64,000 bases of DNA, from contig JAJEKB010020275.1 in assembly GCA_022393335.1 (NCBI GenBank), forward strand, positions 107,868-171,867, in the 5' to 3' direction. Made by a program: the position numbers and the translations under genes. This document shows positions 50,877 to 62,672 of the stretch, piece after piece (positions within the stretch are counted from its first letter, which is position 1; each line of letters begins with the position of its first letter). The notes under the pieces are model-generated. The model did no database searches and was not told the origin of the DNA. It saw only the letters and a list, made by a program, of their open reading frames with translations. This DNA is from Macrotrachela quadricornifera. Its lineage: Eukaryota > Rotifera > Eurotatoria > Philodinida > Philodinidae.

Positions 50877-51232
50877 ATTCGAGTCAAATGAAAGCTTTCA
50901 ATAGCAAACTCGTTCAGTTGCATAAGAAAAAATGCGTTTCAAACTTTTAAACAATTTTAAAAAATTTACTAAGATCGCATTTTTGGGTCTAATTCTCTAA
51001 ACACTATTGAGTAATGGTAACTTGAACATTTTTCTAAGTTTTTATAAACTTTCGTTAAAAAAATTTGAAACACACCTTTTCTTGTGCAGTTCAACGAACT
51101 CTATCCAACTATCGTTAATAAGTAAAATAGATCTGACTGAAAGTTGGCATTCTAGGTATCCTATATAGTGCGTAAATATCTTAAAATTCGAATATTTATT
51201 AGTGTGGCAATGAAAACTTTCATTTGACTCAA
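50877..51232. repeat. Imperfect inverted repeat
   Basis: Outer block 50877-50906 (ATTCGAGTCAAATGAAAGCT) pairs with about 51208-51232, and inner block 50909-50945 pairs with about 51062-51101 (GTTCAACGAAC region). The spacing of the two blocks differs between arms, so one arm has an insertion or deletion. Probably an old foldback or MITE. Confidence 0.5.
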
Positions 51233-52660
51233 ATATGACTTATATTCTTAACTTGCAACACAAACAACTTCATTGTTAGAAGATGAAGTGAGCAGCTTCT
51301 TTGTCTGTCCTGAGTCTTACGTGAAAGTGGACCTATACATACTGAATAATTATGTTGCAATAGCATTAATCACATGTTTCGAGATAACTATATTGAAAAT
51401 TACCGTTTTCAAGCAGGACTTTTATTGTACTTCTCTAGTTCCGGCATGAACATTACTGCATTCTTTCAGTATATTCGATAATTAATATGAATATACTTCC
51501 ATTCACTGATTTCATATATAAATAAGAGGTATTTAAGATTTTCTATGAAAAGACCCATGTAATATTATGACTAACGAAATAAATATTTTTTGACAAACAG
51601 CATATTGAAAACTATTCGTAGCCAAATAACTTTTTACTTTAAAAGTCGTTATACTAATCAATATTCTATTATTGGTAATTTTATCATGACTCTCTGTATT
51701 CAGGAAACTATTTAGTACAGATAATGAAGTAGCTAGATTTTTTTGACTTGAAAAATATTGAGCTACTAAAGTTGAAAATAAAACACGATGAATGAAAGAG
51801 AATAGAAATACTAAAGAAATACATGTATGATCATAACATTATTTTTATCTGTGCTTTCATAAAGAAATCTGTCCTATACTATGATTTAGATATGAAAGAA
51901 ACCGGTTTTTCTTTAATGAATAAAATGAATAGGTCTTTAAGGATTGCCAAAGTTTAATTTTCTCAAAGATTTATGAGAATTATTTGAAAGTTAATACACT
52001 GTTTGTTTCTCTAAGACTTTTCAGAGATATCAGCGAACAGCTCAATTATAATAGTATGCGTTTTAACAAAAATTAAAACATCAAATAAATCTCTGTATTT
52101 AATATATTTGTAAGTCTTTTTACTGCCAACAAAAGCGTTCTCATTTCGTTGTCTAAAACATATAACTGAGAAAAGACTCACTATAGGATTTGTAGACAAT
52201 ATTGTACATTTTACCATAGACATGGATGACTGTTAATATACGACAACGTTCAGTAAGAAACATAGCTTAAGATCTTCATTTTTGTTGTATTATTATCAAG
52301 TTTTGAAAAGAGAGATAATGCAGATGAAACACATGATAGTCACTCACCCATTCTCAGGAAGCTAGTCAATTTTGTCATTCTGTTGTTATTACATGGTTTT
52401 CATGAGACATTATGGTCCTACTTTTATTAAGGAGGACTCCCCCCTCAGAAACGAACTTTGTTATTTTCTCTTCCGATTTCAACAAAAATTTCAGAGAGTG
52501 TTAGTCTTGACTAAAGCAGATTATGGTTAAAATATCTCTTCCAAAGTTCAAAAAAATACACAAGTTCTAGCCAATTCATGACCTCGTATGCGGACAAGAA
52601 TTTCACAATGAGGTCACTTTGTAATCTTATCGGGTTGATATTTAATTTGTAGAGTGACCT

Positions 52661-52832
52661 TAGGGCTATGTCGTAATAGAATTCGATTTTTGAAGTCCCT
52701 TTGGGTGATTTTAAAAAAATACTTTTTCGACAAACATCCAAATTCATGGCATTCATAATTATGAAATATATAAGTTTTTTATTTCAACAAAGGAGAAATT
52801 CAAAAATCAGATTCTACTACGACTTAGTCCTA
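52661..52832. repeat. Short inverted repeat, 34-bp arms
   Basis: Arms 52661-52694 and 52799-52832 match in inverted orientation at about 30 of 34 positions (TCAAAAATC, TACGAC and TAGT/TAGG blocks), with a 104-bp spacer. No coding content. Likely a MITE fragment. Confidence 0.5.
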
Positions 52833-54968
52833 ACTACCTGTGATACAATAAAAAAAAAATCTTTCTTCTCTATTGAGTCATTATTAACAAATCCTTGCCT
52901 GTGTAAACGGTACGGTCGAAAAAATTGATTTTGAGAAAAATGCTAAACAAATTTTAGAACTCGATTTTTCATTTAAATTCTTTAGATTCCCCTTTTTTTC
53001 GTTTGTACGTCAATTATATATATATATATCAATATTCAGGAGCCTAGAAATATGTGATCCTTATCTTAACTGTTAGTAAGCATGTAGTGATTAATAAGAA
53101 AATCGCTTCGATCAATACTGATGCAACTGGAAAGGCAGTTTTTTTAAACTGAAATACATGACAGCAAGGCCCAAGTTATAGCTGATTAATCCATCAAAAT
53201 CTAATCATTTTGCGAAAAGGTATACATATTCTGAAAGAGGAGACTTCGATACACATTCCTACAATAAAAATTCAATTTCGAATTTTCTTCGATAAAATAG
53301 ATTTCTTGAAGGAAGGTCTTCCCTAATAACATTAGAAAAAGATGCTATACAGTCTGCTACTATTGATTACAACAATAAAGTTCCTTTAATTATTCATTAA
53401 ATAAATGAAATAAACCGGGACTGTAAAGTCCATCAGCTTTACTTATATTTGAATTCTGTAAGAGTTTATATGCAATTTGTGTTTGTTTTATAACTACTTG
53501 TACAAAATTTATCCAATACACACAGAATGTTTATCCTCATTTATATGTGTCCACAAATAATGTTACATCTTATTCATTTCAAGTGCGTAGAAACGGCTGT
53601 CAAGAAGACTACATCCATGAAGTGATCGTACACATCATGATTTATTAATTCGTTTTGATCTTATATAATAATAAAGGACATACAAAAAAACGAAAACAAA
53701 GCACATGAATTAATGTTCGATTATTGGATGAACTAAAATGAAGATAAAGAAATATGAGCTGATCAGATTAATGATTATTTCCAACGATCATAAAATGCCG
53801 CTGCAATGGACATCATGTTCAATCTTCCAGTGGTGATCGATGAAAATTTTGTAAAAATCGAAAGATAGCAGTTGTCAGAGATTATCAAACAACTGGCATT
53901 ATGTTTTTCTTCTAAATTTTTCTTCGAGTAAATAATCATTTCGACTTGTTCTAGTACAGATGAATTAGATAAGATGTCTTTGGAATGGAACTATCATTAT
54001 AAATTGTCTTGCCAATGAGTATTATTTTATAAAAGTCAAAAAAAGTGGAGTAAATCCATAATAAGATTCGGTCGTTTTCGTTATATTTGGATAAAATGGC
54101 TTGCAATATCAAACATTTGTGGTTCTACTAATACTGTTGATAATCTATTCGTCCAGGTAAAGATCTTCAAATATCATTAACGAATTACATTGTTTATCAT
54201 TATTAACTCAAACAAATGTGATGACTATCAGCTGTTGATGAATATCGATGAAATGTGCCATAATTTTAAAATTTAATTTGTGCTTTCTGTAACAATTATT
54301 CGAATCGTTATCCTCATAGTATGCATTCATTTTTTGATTCTCATCATTTAAATGTAGACGATTCAATTTTTCGTCGAGGATTATAATTAAATATATACAG
54401 ATGACTTCATTCAACCATATTCACTAAATATGATGTCATTCACTGTGCCAAACAATTCTGCATACACTAGGATTTGATATAGTTATCGTTCTCAGTCTTC
54501 TATTTACATCTGTAATTCTGTAAAAACTGTAGATACAACTATTGAGATAATTACAGCATATTACTTTTCTATAATCAGAAACAATGTTATTATCTGTGCA
54601 ACATTTTCTTTGAAAACTTAGATTAAATTCTCAGCTCAATTCGAACAGGAACTGGTTAATTCTGTCTCATATTGATTTTATATACAATTAGTGGTAATTG
54701 ATGATAGCATCTTCTAAGATCTCCATTAAAGTTCATTTCTGGTTGTTTACTCTACAAGATAAAATCAGTTTTCACGAGCAACAGATCAATTAAAAAAACA
54801 ATATCGTTGAATATTTTAAACAATAGACCATGTCTACCAGAACGAGAATTCTTTGTCATATATTATTTCGACAAGTGACCAAGAAAAAAATTCATTTCTG
54901 TCTAATAATAAATCAGTAATAGAAGATTTTATGTCAAAGAAGCGTATGATATAGTTTTGACGATTGAC

Positions 54969-55698
54969 CTATGCAGATGAGCTTCGTTCAGTCACACTAC
55001 TCAATCGAACATAACCTTCTGTTGAGGCACCATTTGTATATACAGGAATAAGTTCGTTATTCGATTTCGATGAGAAACGAGCGTATAACTTATGACGATT
55101 TAAGTATATGACAACAATTAAAATACCGCCTAAAAGACCAAGCAATGTACCAACAACAATCCCAACAGTAGATGATTTTTTTGGTAATCCACCATTTGTT
55201 GTTGTTCCTTCACCTTCTATGGGGGTTCTATTCGTTGTTGTTATAATAGCAGTATAAGATGTTGAAGATACTGTAGTTTGAGGTAGCAAGACAGACGTTG
55301 TGGCTGTATCCAAAGATGTGTCAAAAGAAGTCTCTGCTTCTGTTACAGCTGTATCCATTGGAATAGTAGAAGTTTCTGCTTCCAGTGTTGTGGTTATTGT
55401 TTCAAAAGTGGTGACAGTGATGAATGTGGTAGTCGTTGTAGCTGTTGTTGTTGTTGTTGTTGTTATTGTAGTTGTTAGTGTAGCTGCTGTTGTAGATGTT
55501 GTTGTTATTGTTGTCGATGTCGGCGTTGTTGTTGTCGGTGTTGTTGTCGATGTTGTTGTTGTCGGTGTTGTTGTTGTCGATGTTGTTGTTGTNNNNNNNN
55601 NNGTCGATGTTGTTGTTGTCGGTGTTGTTGTTGTCGATGTTGTTGTTGTTGTAGGTGTTGTTGTTGTAGGCGTTGTTGTTGTAGATGTTGTTGTTGTA

Positions 55699-55744
<46 letters not shown>

Positions 55745-57479
55745 TTGTAGTTGTTGTGATCTCTACTGTAGTTATCATCATAGTGGTGGTTGTTGGTACC
55801 TCTTCATAAGGACATTCTTGCACTGGATATGTGCCAGAACCTAAAACGATCAATTCATCATATGAAAATCAAAATAAGTTTAGATGATAAAATGCATTCT
55901 TATTTACATCGTCTTGAAGAGACAATAATGTGATCTAGTGAGACTAAGCCCATTCCACCAACTTTTCCTTTTCTTGCTTCAAATACAATCTATTTTACAA
56001 ATATATTTTACATATATTCACTCATTTATATCTAATCCTTACTTGATATTTGTCATCTTTGTTTAGTTGCAATGGTGCTTCAGCTGTTATCCATCGATTA
56101 GGTACGCTTGATCCATTTTTATGCCACATACATGTTTGACGACCACTCCAATAATCTTCAACATATACATTCAACCAATCATCATCAGTTCCAGCTATAT
56201 TATATTGAAATTGAATACATCCCTCATCTGATAATGCATCTAAAACTGGTGAATCAAATTGTGAACGTTCTCCAACTTCATCAAATTCACTAGTTCGAAT
56301 TTGGACAAAACCTCCTGATAATTTGACAAAAATTGAATATTTATTTTGCTTCTCTTAAAACCCTACCATCTCGACAGTTTATCCATTTGTTATCGTTTCC
56401 CTTACATTGTATATTCTTTTTATTCAACATACAATAGTATTGAGGACCTTTTTCATCATATGGAATTTTGCACATCTTATTATCATCATTTGGTCTTACT
56501 ATAATAGAAATATATTGAAGAAGGACTTTTCCAAGTTAGAATTCATAAATACAATACATACTAATGCTACTATAATCACTTGATGGACCAATGTTAATGC
56601 CTGGTTCTCTTTGATGAATAACTTTCCAACCATAATTCGTATCACTTTTCCAACCACATAATTCTTTATCAACATCAAAATCACAACTTGCATTGAATCG
56701 AGTACGAGGCGTTGTTGTTGGGCCTGCTCCCGTTGTTCGAGTATTTGTAGGAACTAAAATATTCATCTTTCAAATAATATCAATAAGAAATTCATACTTA
56801 CTCGGTTCTCCTTGTAAAACAATATCATCAATTGCAATATCAGATGATCGACCTATACCTGTTCGATTCGCCACAAATTCAATCTATTCAAATATTCTAC
56901 ATATATATATTAAATATTTAGTACAACATTACTTTAATATTATTATCATGAGATAATTCAATATTAGCTTGATACCATGCTGGAATACCTTGTCTTCCAC
57001 TTTTTTGCCATATTATTATATCATTAATCTTTAATGATAATGTTCCAATTTGTGTTCCATGCATAAAATACCAAAATGAAAATTGTGTAGAACTTTCAAG
57101 AGATGTATTTGTACTCATAATACCAAACCGATTAGATTCAGTTAGAAGACTAGCCATTAATCGAACATAATTACCATCTTAAATAAAATTAATTTTAATT
57201 TAAATAAATATTCAATAATAACTTACTTCCAGTTGTGTGATCAGCTACAGGACCGGAATTCGCTGTTTCAGGTGTACTACCTGATGGATAGATTTTCCAT
57301 ATTGAATCTAATTTCCAATTACATTTATCTATCTCAAAATCACATGTTACAGTGGGACATGTGACAAAATGATAGTTTACTATAAAAATATAAGTAACAT
57401 AATATGATTGATATTTTTTATTTTAAAAAATCTTACTTGTGAAAGAATAGATTAAAATAGTTTTTATTAGAAAATCCAT
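54969..57479 (-). CDS. MAM-domain mucin-like type I membrane protein, copy 1 (690 aa)
   Basis: Nine exons in phase: 57479-57437, 57379-57227, 57177-56933, 56883-56802, 56753-56562, 56498-56367, 56314-56043, 55989-55908, 55840-54969. Exon 1 encodes a signal peptide (MDFLIKTILIYSFT). MAM domain 1 spans exons 2-4 (CDFEIDKCNW to IAIDDIVLQGEP). A Pro/Thr linker (TTGAGPTTTPRTR) follows, then MAM domain 2 in exons 5-8 (CDFDVDKELCGW to GMGLVSLDHIIVSS), with additional cysteines. Exon 9 encodes a Thr-rich stalk built on TTTTSTTTTP, suited to O-glycosylation, then a membrane span (VGIVVGTLLGLLGGILIVVIY) and a tail of about 45 residues ending SSVTERSSSA. MAM domains mediate adhesion or receptor contacts at the cell surface. 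The repeat-rich exon contains the 10-base gap, so stalk length is uncertain. A tandem paralogue lies upstream. Confidence 0.85.
55490..55760 (-). repeat. Coding (ACA/ACN)n minisatellite in MAM copy 1
   Basis: A roughly 30-bp unit encoding a Thr decapeptide with one Ser and one Pro, plus (ACA)n runs. On the plus strand it reads as GTT repeats and gives a spurious poly-Val frame (55300-55809). The assembly gap lies inside, so the true copy number is unknown. Confidence 0.85.
55593..55602. other. Assembly gap (10 N)
   Basis: Ten unknown bases inside the Thr-rich repeat of MAM copy 1. The frame on both sides is the same only if the gap length is 10 or differs from it by a multiple of three. Confidence 0.99.
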
Positions 57480-59636
57480 ACAATATATTTAAATATTTAG
57501 CACTATTAATAGAAAAGAAAAACAAAAAAATTGACTTTAATTTATATACTTTTCTTATCTTAACACGTATGACCATCTTTCTGCTCTTATAACATTTGCT
57601 GAAATGACTCGTCATCATCATTTTTATCAAATAGTAAATAATTATTTTAACTAACAGAATTTAAAAACCAAATGATCGTTGCATAGAAGCATCTATTTCA
57701 GGCAAAATTCTATATGATATATAGCATGAAAGTAAATGCAAACAGAACTGACATAAAACTGAAAGATATACGTCATGAAGTACGTAAATTTAAACATGAA
57801 AAAAGAATAAAAGTTACTTTTGTATTTATGTTTCGAAGCCTTTTTTTTATCTAGTGCAAAAAGAATTTAAATATAATGTAGGTTGAAAGGTACGGATATT
57901 ATGCATAGTTTTATATAATATTACTCATGTTTCACGAGATAAAAATATTAGAGTTACAAATTTAATCGTTTCTGTGTTTGGTTATTATGGTCGAGATCCA
58001 TAGATCAACTCATAAAATGGATCAAAATAATCTAGAAGTGAACAAATAATTTACAAATAGTTTCGATAATAAGTTTCATTCTGCTAATCGTATATAAACA
58101 TATTCTGCGTACATGCTTCTTGAACTTGAGTGAACACATTCCATTGGATCTTGATAATTCAGATTGAATCTCGTTGGAGTTTATTATAATTCCAATCGAA
58201 GAAGTCTTTTAATGGAGTCCTATTGGATTCTTCAAGCAACTTGACGATTGAATTTTCATGATTTTGACAGAATTGAACCGATTTAACATTTAGACTAACC
58301 ATCTGTAGTAGGTTTTAAGAAACTTTTTCATTATAATGGGTTGCTCTTTCGATGTCTCTTGAATATTTTATTGCAACTAAATTATCTCTAAGAGTTAAAA
58401 TAGAACCAGTTTGTTGGAATGTAAAGTCAGATGCTAAATATCTGAGTAGAGATGAGAAAAATTCAGAAAATTTACACGGACATCAAGATGCCATCAATGT
58501 TTGTTCCAGTGTGTTAATTGTACAATGTATGAAAAAATATTTGAGAAAGAATAGAATGAAGTAAAATGTCCCTTTAACGACAACTCGAAATGTAAAACCT
58601 CTTCAATAGGATAATTATTTTTTTCTTGTCAAGATATTTTTAATGTATGAAAGTCTCATTTTCAATATAAACATCATACTGATTTTGATACAAATGTAAA
58701 ACAGATCAAATGCTTCAATTTATTGTCTCGATTCGATGTGTGACAGTTCACCTATAGTAGTTAAAAGTTTAAAATGACTTTGACCCATTTCCTTTCCTTT
58801 AAAAAATTAGAGTTATTTTTCTAATATTACCTGCAACTAGTCAAAAAAAAATTGAAAAATTCATAATTCGATCGAGTAATTTCCTGTGCACTTGAACAAT
58901 TCAGCTTGATTAGCTCAGAACAGCGACTAACTAGAGATGAAGTTTCAAAACTCTGCTTTCTACTCTTGTCGAATTATGAGTTTTAGCAAAAATTAGAAAG
59001 ACATACGTTTTCACAAATCAAAACACGTTTATCGAATAGAATTTTCAACATTTAAATAAAACAAGCCTGTGTGAGGTAGTTAGTTATCTATTCTTAAAAT
59101 AAATATTGTCTTTCTTCTACCATCTATAGATTTCTCATATCAAATAGGTATTTTCTTTATTTCTCAATCACAAAAAATACAACATAAGTAAAAATTGATT
59201 AATCTTGAATGACAACTATTCATTAGAATCAAAATAAACCAACAAAACCAAATTTATAATGGTTTTCATCCGGAATCAAAACAGAAGAAGTTAAGCAACA
59301 ATAATTATTCTTGATTAATAATGAATAATAAGTTTTTTAAAAGTAATCGATCTGAAACTATCAAAAACGCAAAAAAAGGACAGAATTACAATCAATAACA
59401 TGTTCATTCCTCACACTTGTGGAAAAATTCGAAAAACGACTCTAATTCTTGAAGAAATAGGAATTGATCAACATTCTTCGAGTTTTTTTTATTAATTCTA
59501 AGTTTTCTACCAAAAGATATATGAGCAAACAAAATTGGAGCACGTCACTTTGAGAGGCGGAAAATGAATATACAGGAATAGTTCTTCCATCATTCTGTTT
59601 CAAACAGAAACGAGTCTTTAAAAAATGATTACGATA
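57480..59636. other. Spacer between the two MAM genes
   Basis: The first 150-170 bp (57480 to about 57630) match the region upstream of copy 2 (62673 to about 62820), so the duplicated segment included the proximal promoter. The rest shows no gene; the frame at 58352-58564 has no domain. The right end (about 59500-59636) is the decayed former tail region of copy 2. Confidence 0.6.
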
Positions 59637-62600
59637 TCAGTACATATCAACAATTAAAATAATGCTAAAAACACCAACTAACATGCCAACAACAGTTGAT
59701 TTTCTTAGTAATCCTTCATTTTTTGTTGATGTTTCATTTCCTATGTCAATTCCATGCTTTGTTGTTAAAGTATAAGATGTTGAAGACACTGTAGTCGAAC
59801 CAAGAGACGAGCTTAAAGAAGGCTTAGTGTGTGTTTCATTTATTTTGATTGAAGTGGTAAAAACACCTAATTTCGACGTTGTCGATGTAGTTTTAGCGTT
59901 TGTTGTTGTTGACATTATAATAGTTGTATTAAAAACTGTAGGTATATCTGTTTCAAATTCATTTGTATTTACCTCAATATCAGATGAAGTTGTCTCTACA
60001 ATTATACTTTTACCGGTCGTTCTTTGCACTTCGGTTGTGTTAAGTTCGATATTATTGGATGTTACAGATGCATAAGTTGTAGATGTTGTAGTCTCTTCAG
60101 TAGTTGTTATTATAGTGGTACTCGTTAATATCTCTTCATAGGGACATTCTTCCACTGGATATCTACCAGAACCTAAAAATAGTTTATCATACCGAAGTTA
60201 TTGTGAGTTTACATGACAAGATACACTCTTATTTACATTGTACTGGTGAGATGATAATGTGATCTAGTGAAACTAAACCCATTCCACCAGCTTTCCCTTT
60301 TCTTGCTTCAAATACAATCTATTATACAAATATATTTTACATATATTCACTCATTTACTTAAGTTTCACTAAAAATTTTCATGCTATTAAATAAAATTAT
60401 AAAGATAAGGAGATACGTTTAATTTAATTTTATCAAATGGTGAGGATAGTTGTCATTATTATTTATACCAAATTCACTTCTTTCTAATTATTTGTTAAGG
60501 TTTGTTTTGAAGTCTTTTTCGAAGAAAATTTTTAATACGTTGGCAATTACGCAAGCTCAATTAGATTTCATTTATTTTAAAAATTTAATAGAATCTTGTT
60601 GAATCATGTCCGTTACGTTCTGGTATTACTATTGATGGAATAAAGATTTATTTTCATTAGATTAATCATAAATCATCTCATGCTACCTAACTTAGTGAAG
60701 ATCAATTATCAAAGACTAATATTCATAGGAAGATATTCTAGCCAAAACTTTATTTAGTATATTCTTTAAATCAAATAGTCTTGGCTGGTGATCAAAGCAA
60801 AATAGTAGGTCACACGTTTTATATTGAGATTTGTCCGAAGCCTTTTGCTAATAAAATATGGACACAATCAGAGACATCAGGTTCAACATGTACAAAATGT
60901 CTTGACGATCATCATTTACATCATACACATTGAATGTTATCAATTATATGATAAAAGAAGATGTCAATATAATGTCATATTCAACATATTTTCCACACTT
61001 GATATTATGTGCTTTTTGGCTGGTTCATCTGATTCTATTGCATCTAAAAATCTTTCACGAAAGGCTTCAAAAAACTTTTTACAAATTGCTAGAAAGAATC
61101 GAACTTAGTATCAATAATAATAGCAACTACCTTCAATATTTGATAAAATAATATTTAAAATATCTCCTTACTTTTATAATTTTAATTAATATCATGGAAA
61201 CTTCTAGTTCGACCTAAGTATATCTAATTCTTACTTGATATTTGTCATCTTTCTTCAATTGCAATGGTGCTTCAGCTGTTATCCATTGATTAGGTACACT
61301 TGATCCATTTTTATGCCACATACATGTTTGACGACCACTCCAATAATCTTCAACATATACATTCAACCGATCATCATCAGTTCCAGCTATATTATATTGA
61401 AATTGAATACATTCTTCATCTGATAATGCATCTAAAACTGGTGAATCAAATTGTGAACGTTCTCCAACTTGATCAAATTCACCAGTTCGAATTTGAACGA
61501 AACCTCCTAATAATTTGACAAAAATTGAATATTTATCTTTCTTCTATTAAAATCCTACCATCTTGACAGTTTATCCATTTGTTATCGTTTCCCTTACATT
61601 GTAGATTGTTCTTATTCAACATACAATAGTATTGGGGACCTTTTTCATCATATGGAATTTTGCACATCTTATTATCATCATTTGGTCTCACTATTATAGA
61701 AATATGTTGAAGAAGAATTTTTCAAGTTAGAATTAGTAAATACAATACATACTAATGCTACTATAATCACTTGCCGGACCAATGTTAATACCTGATTCTC
61801 TTTGATCAATAACTTTCCAACCATATTTTGTATCACTTTTCCAACCACATAATTCTTTTTCAACATCAAAGTCACAACTTGCATTGAATCGAGTACGAGG
61901 TGTCGTTGTTGGACGTGTTCCAGTTGTTCGAGTATTTGTAGGAACTAAAATATTCATCTTTCAAATAATATCAATAAGAAATGCATATTTACTCGGTTCT
62001 CCTTGTAAAACAATATCATCAATTGCAATATCAGATGATCGACCTATACCTGTTCGATTTGCCACAAATTCAATCTATTCAAATGTTCTACATATATATA
62101 TATTAAATATTTAATACAACATTACTTTAATATTATTATCATGAGATAATTCAATAGTAGCTTGATACCATGCTGGAATACCTTGTCTTCCACTTTTTTG
62201 CCATATTATTATATCATTAATCTTTAATGATAATGTTCCAATTTGTGTTCCATGCATAAAATACCAAAATGAAAATTGTGTAGAACTTTCAAGAGATGTA
62301 TTTGTACTCATAATACCAAACCGATTAGATTCAGTTAGAAGACTAGCAATCAATCGAATATAATTACCATCTTAAATAAAATTAATTTTAATTTAAATAA
62401 ATATTCACTAATAACTTACTTCCAGTTGTGTGATCAGCTATAGGACCGGAATTTGCTGTTTCAGGTGTACTACCTGATGGATAGATTTTCCATATTGAAT
62501 CTAATTTCCAATTACATTTATCTATCTCAAAATCACATGTTACAGTGGGACATGTGACAGAATGATAGTTTACTATAGAAATATAATTATCATAATATGA

Positions 62601-62672
62601 TTGATATTTTTTATTTTAAAAAATCTTACTTGTGAAAGAATAGATTAAAATAGTTTGTATTAGAAAATCCAT
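59637..62672 (-). CDS. MAM-domain protein, copy 2 (578 aa), tail truncated
   Basis: Nine exons: 62672-62630, 62572-62420, 62370-62126, 62074-61993, 61944-61753, 61690-61559, 61506-61235, 60318-60237, 60172-59637. Exons 1-8 have exactly the same lengths as in copy 1 and encode the same signal peptide and two MAM domains with few substitutions (for example VEKELCGW for VDKELCGW). Exon 9 differs: the stalk is Ser/Thr-rich but without the poly-Thr expansion (NNIELNTTEVQRTTG), and the membrane span (VVGMLVGVFSIILIVDMY) is followed at once by TGA. In copy 1 the matching codon is TTA (Leu), and downstream sequence here still resembles the copy 1 tail out of use (RTIPVY for ELIPVY). So copy 2 should make a protein without a cytoplasmic tail. 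Intron 7 is 916 bp against 53 bp in copy 1 because of an insertion. Confidence 0.8.
60358..61218 (+). mobile_element. 861-bp TA-flanked insertion (Tc1/mariner-like relic)
   Basis: Absent from the matching intron of MAM copy 1. Ends are CTTAAGTTTCACTAAAA and, on the other strand, CTTAGGTCGAACTAGAA (12 of 17 matching), flanked on both sides by TA. The intron size difference between copies is 863 bp, exactly 861 plus a duplicated TA. In the plus frame at 60930-61151 the stretch TYFPHLILCAFWLVHLI faintly resembles the end of mariner transposases, where a YSPDL-type motif precedes a DFWLF-type motif; if so, it is decayed and lacks the acidic residue. TA targeting is the established habit of Tc1/mariner elements. 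Confidence 0.65.

Larger units (their letters stand above)
50111..54968. other. 4.9-kb gene-free region with inverted repeats
   Basis: No splice-supported gene. It contains two imperfect inverted repeats (50877-51232 and 52661-52832) and a (TA) tract at about 53017-53028. Frames such as 52511-52756 (minus) overlap the second inverted repeat and are not supported. The leftmost part should carry the F-box gene promoter, and the right end the 3' UTR of the first MAM gene. Confidence 0.5.

Noticed and set aside
52511..52756. 81-codon minus-strand frame
   Set aside because: It overlaps an inverted repeat, and its complement is also open nearby.
55300..55809. 169-codon plus-strand frame, almost all Val
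   Set aside because: Complement of the Thr-rich stalk of MAM copy 1, spanning the assembly gap.
56108..56293. Plus-strand frame repeated at 61300-61518
   Set aside because: It appears twice only because it is antisense to exon 7 of both MAM copies.
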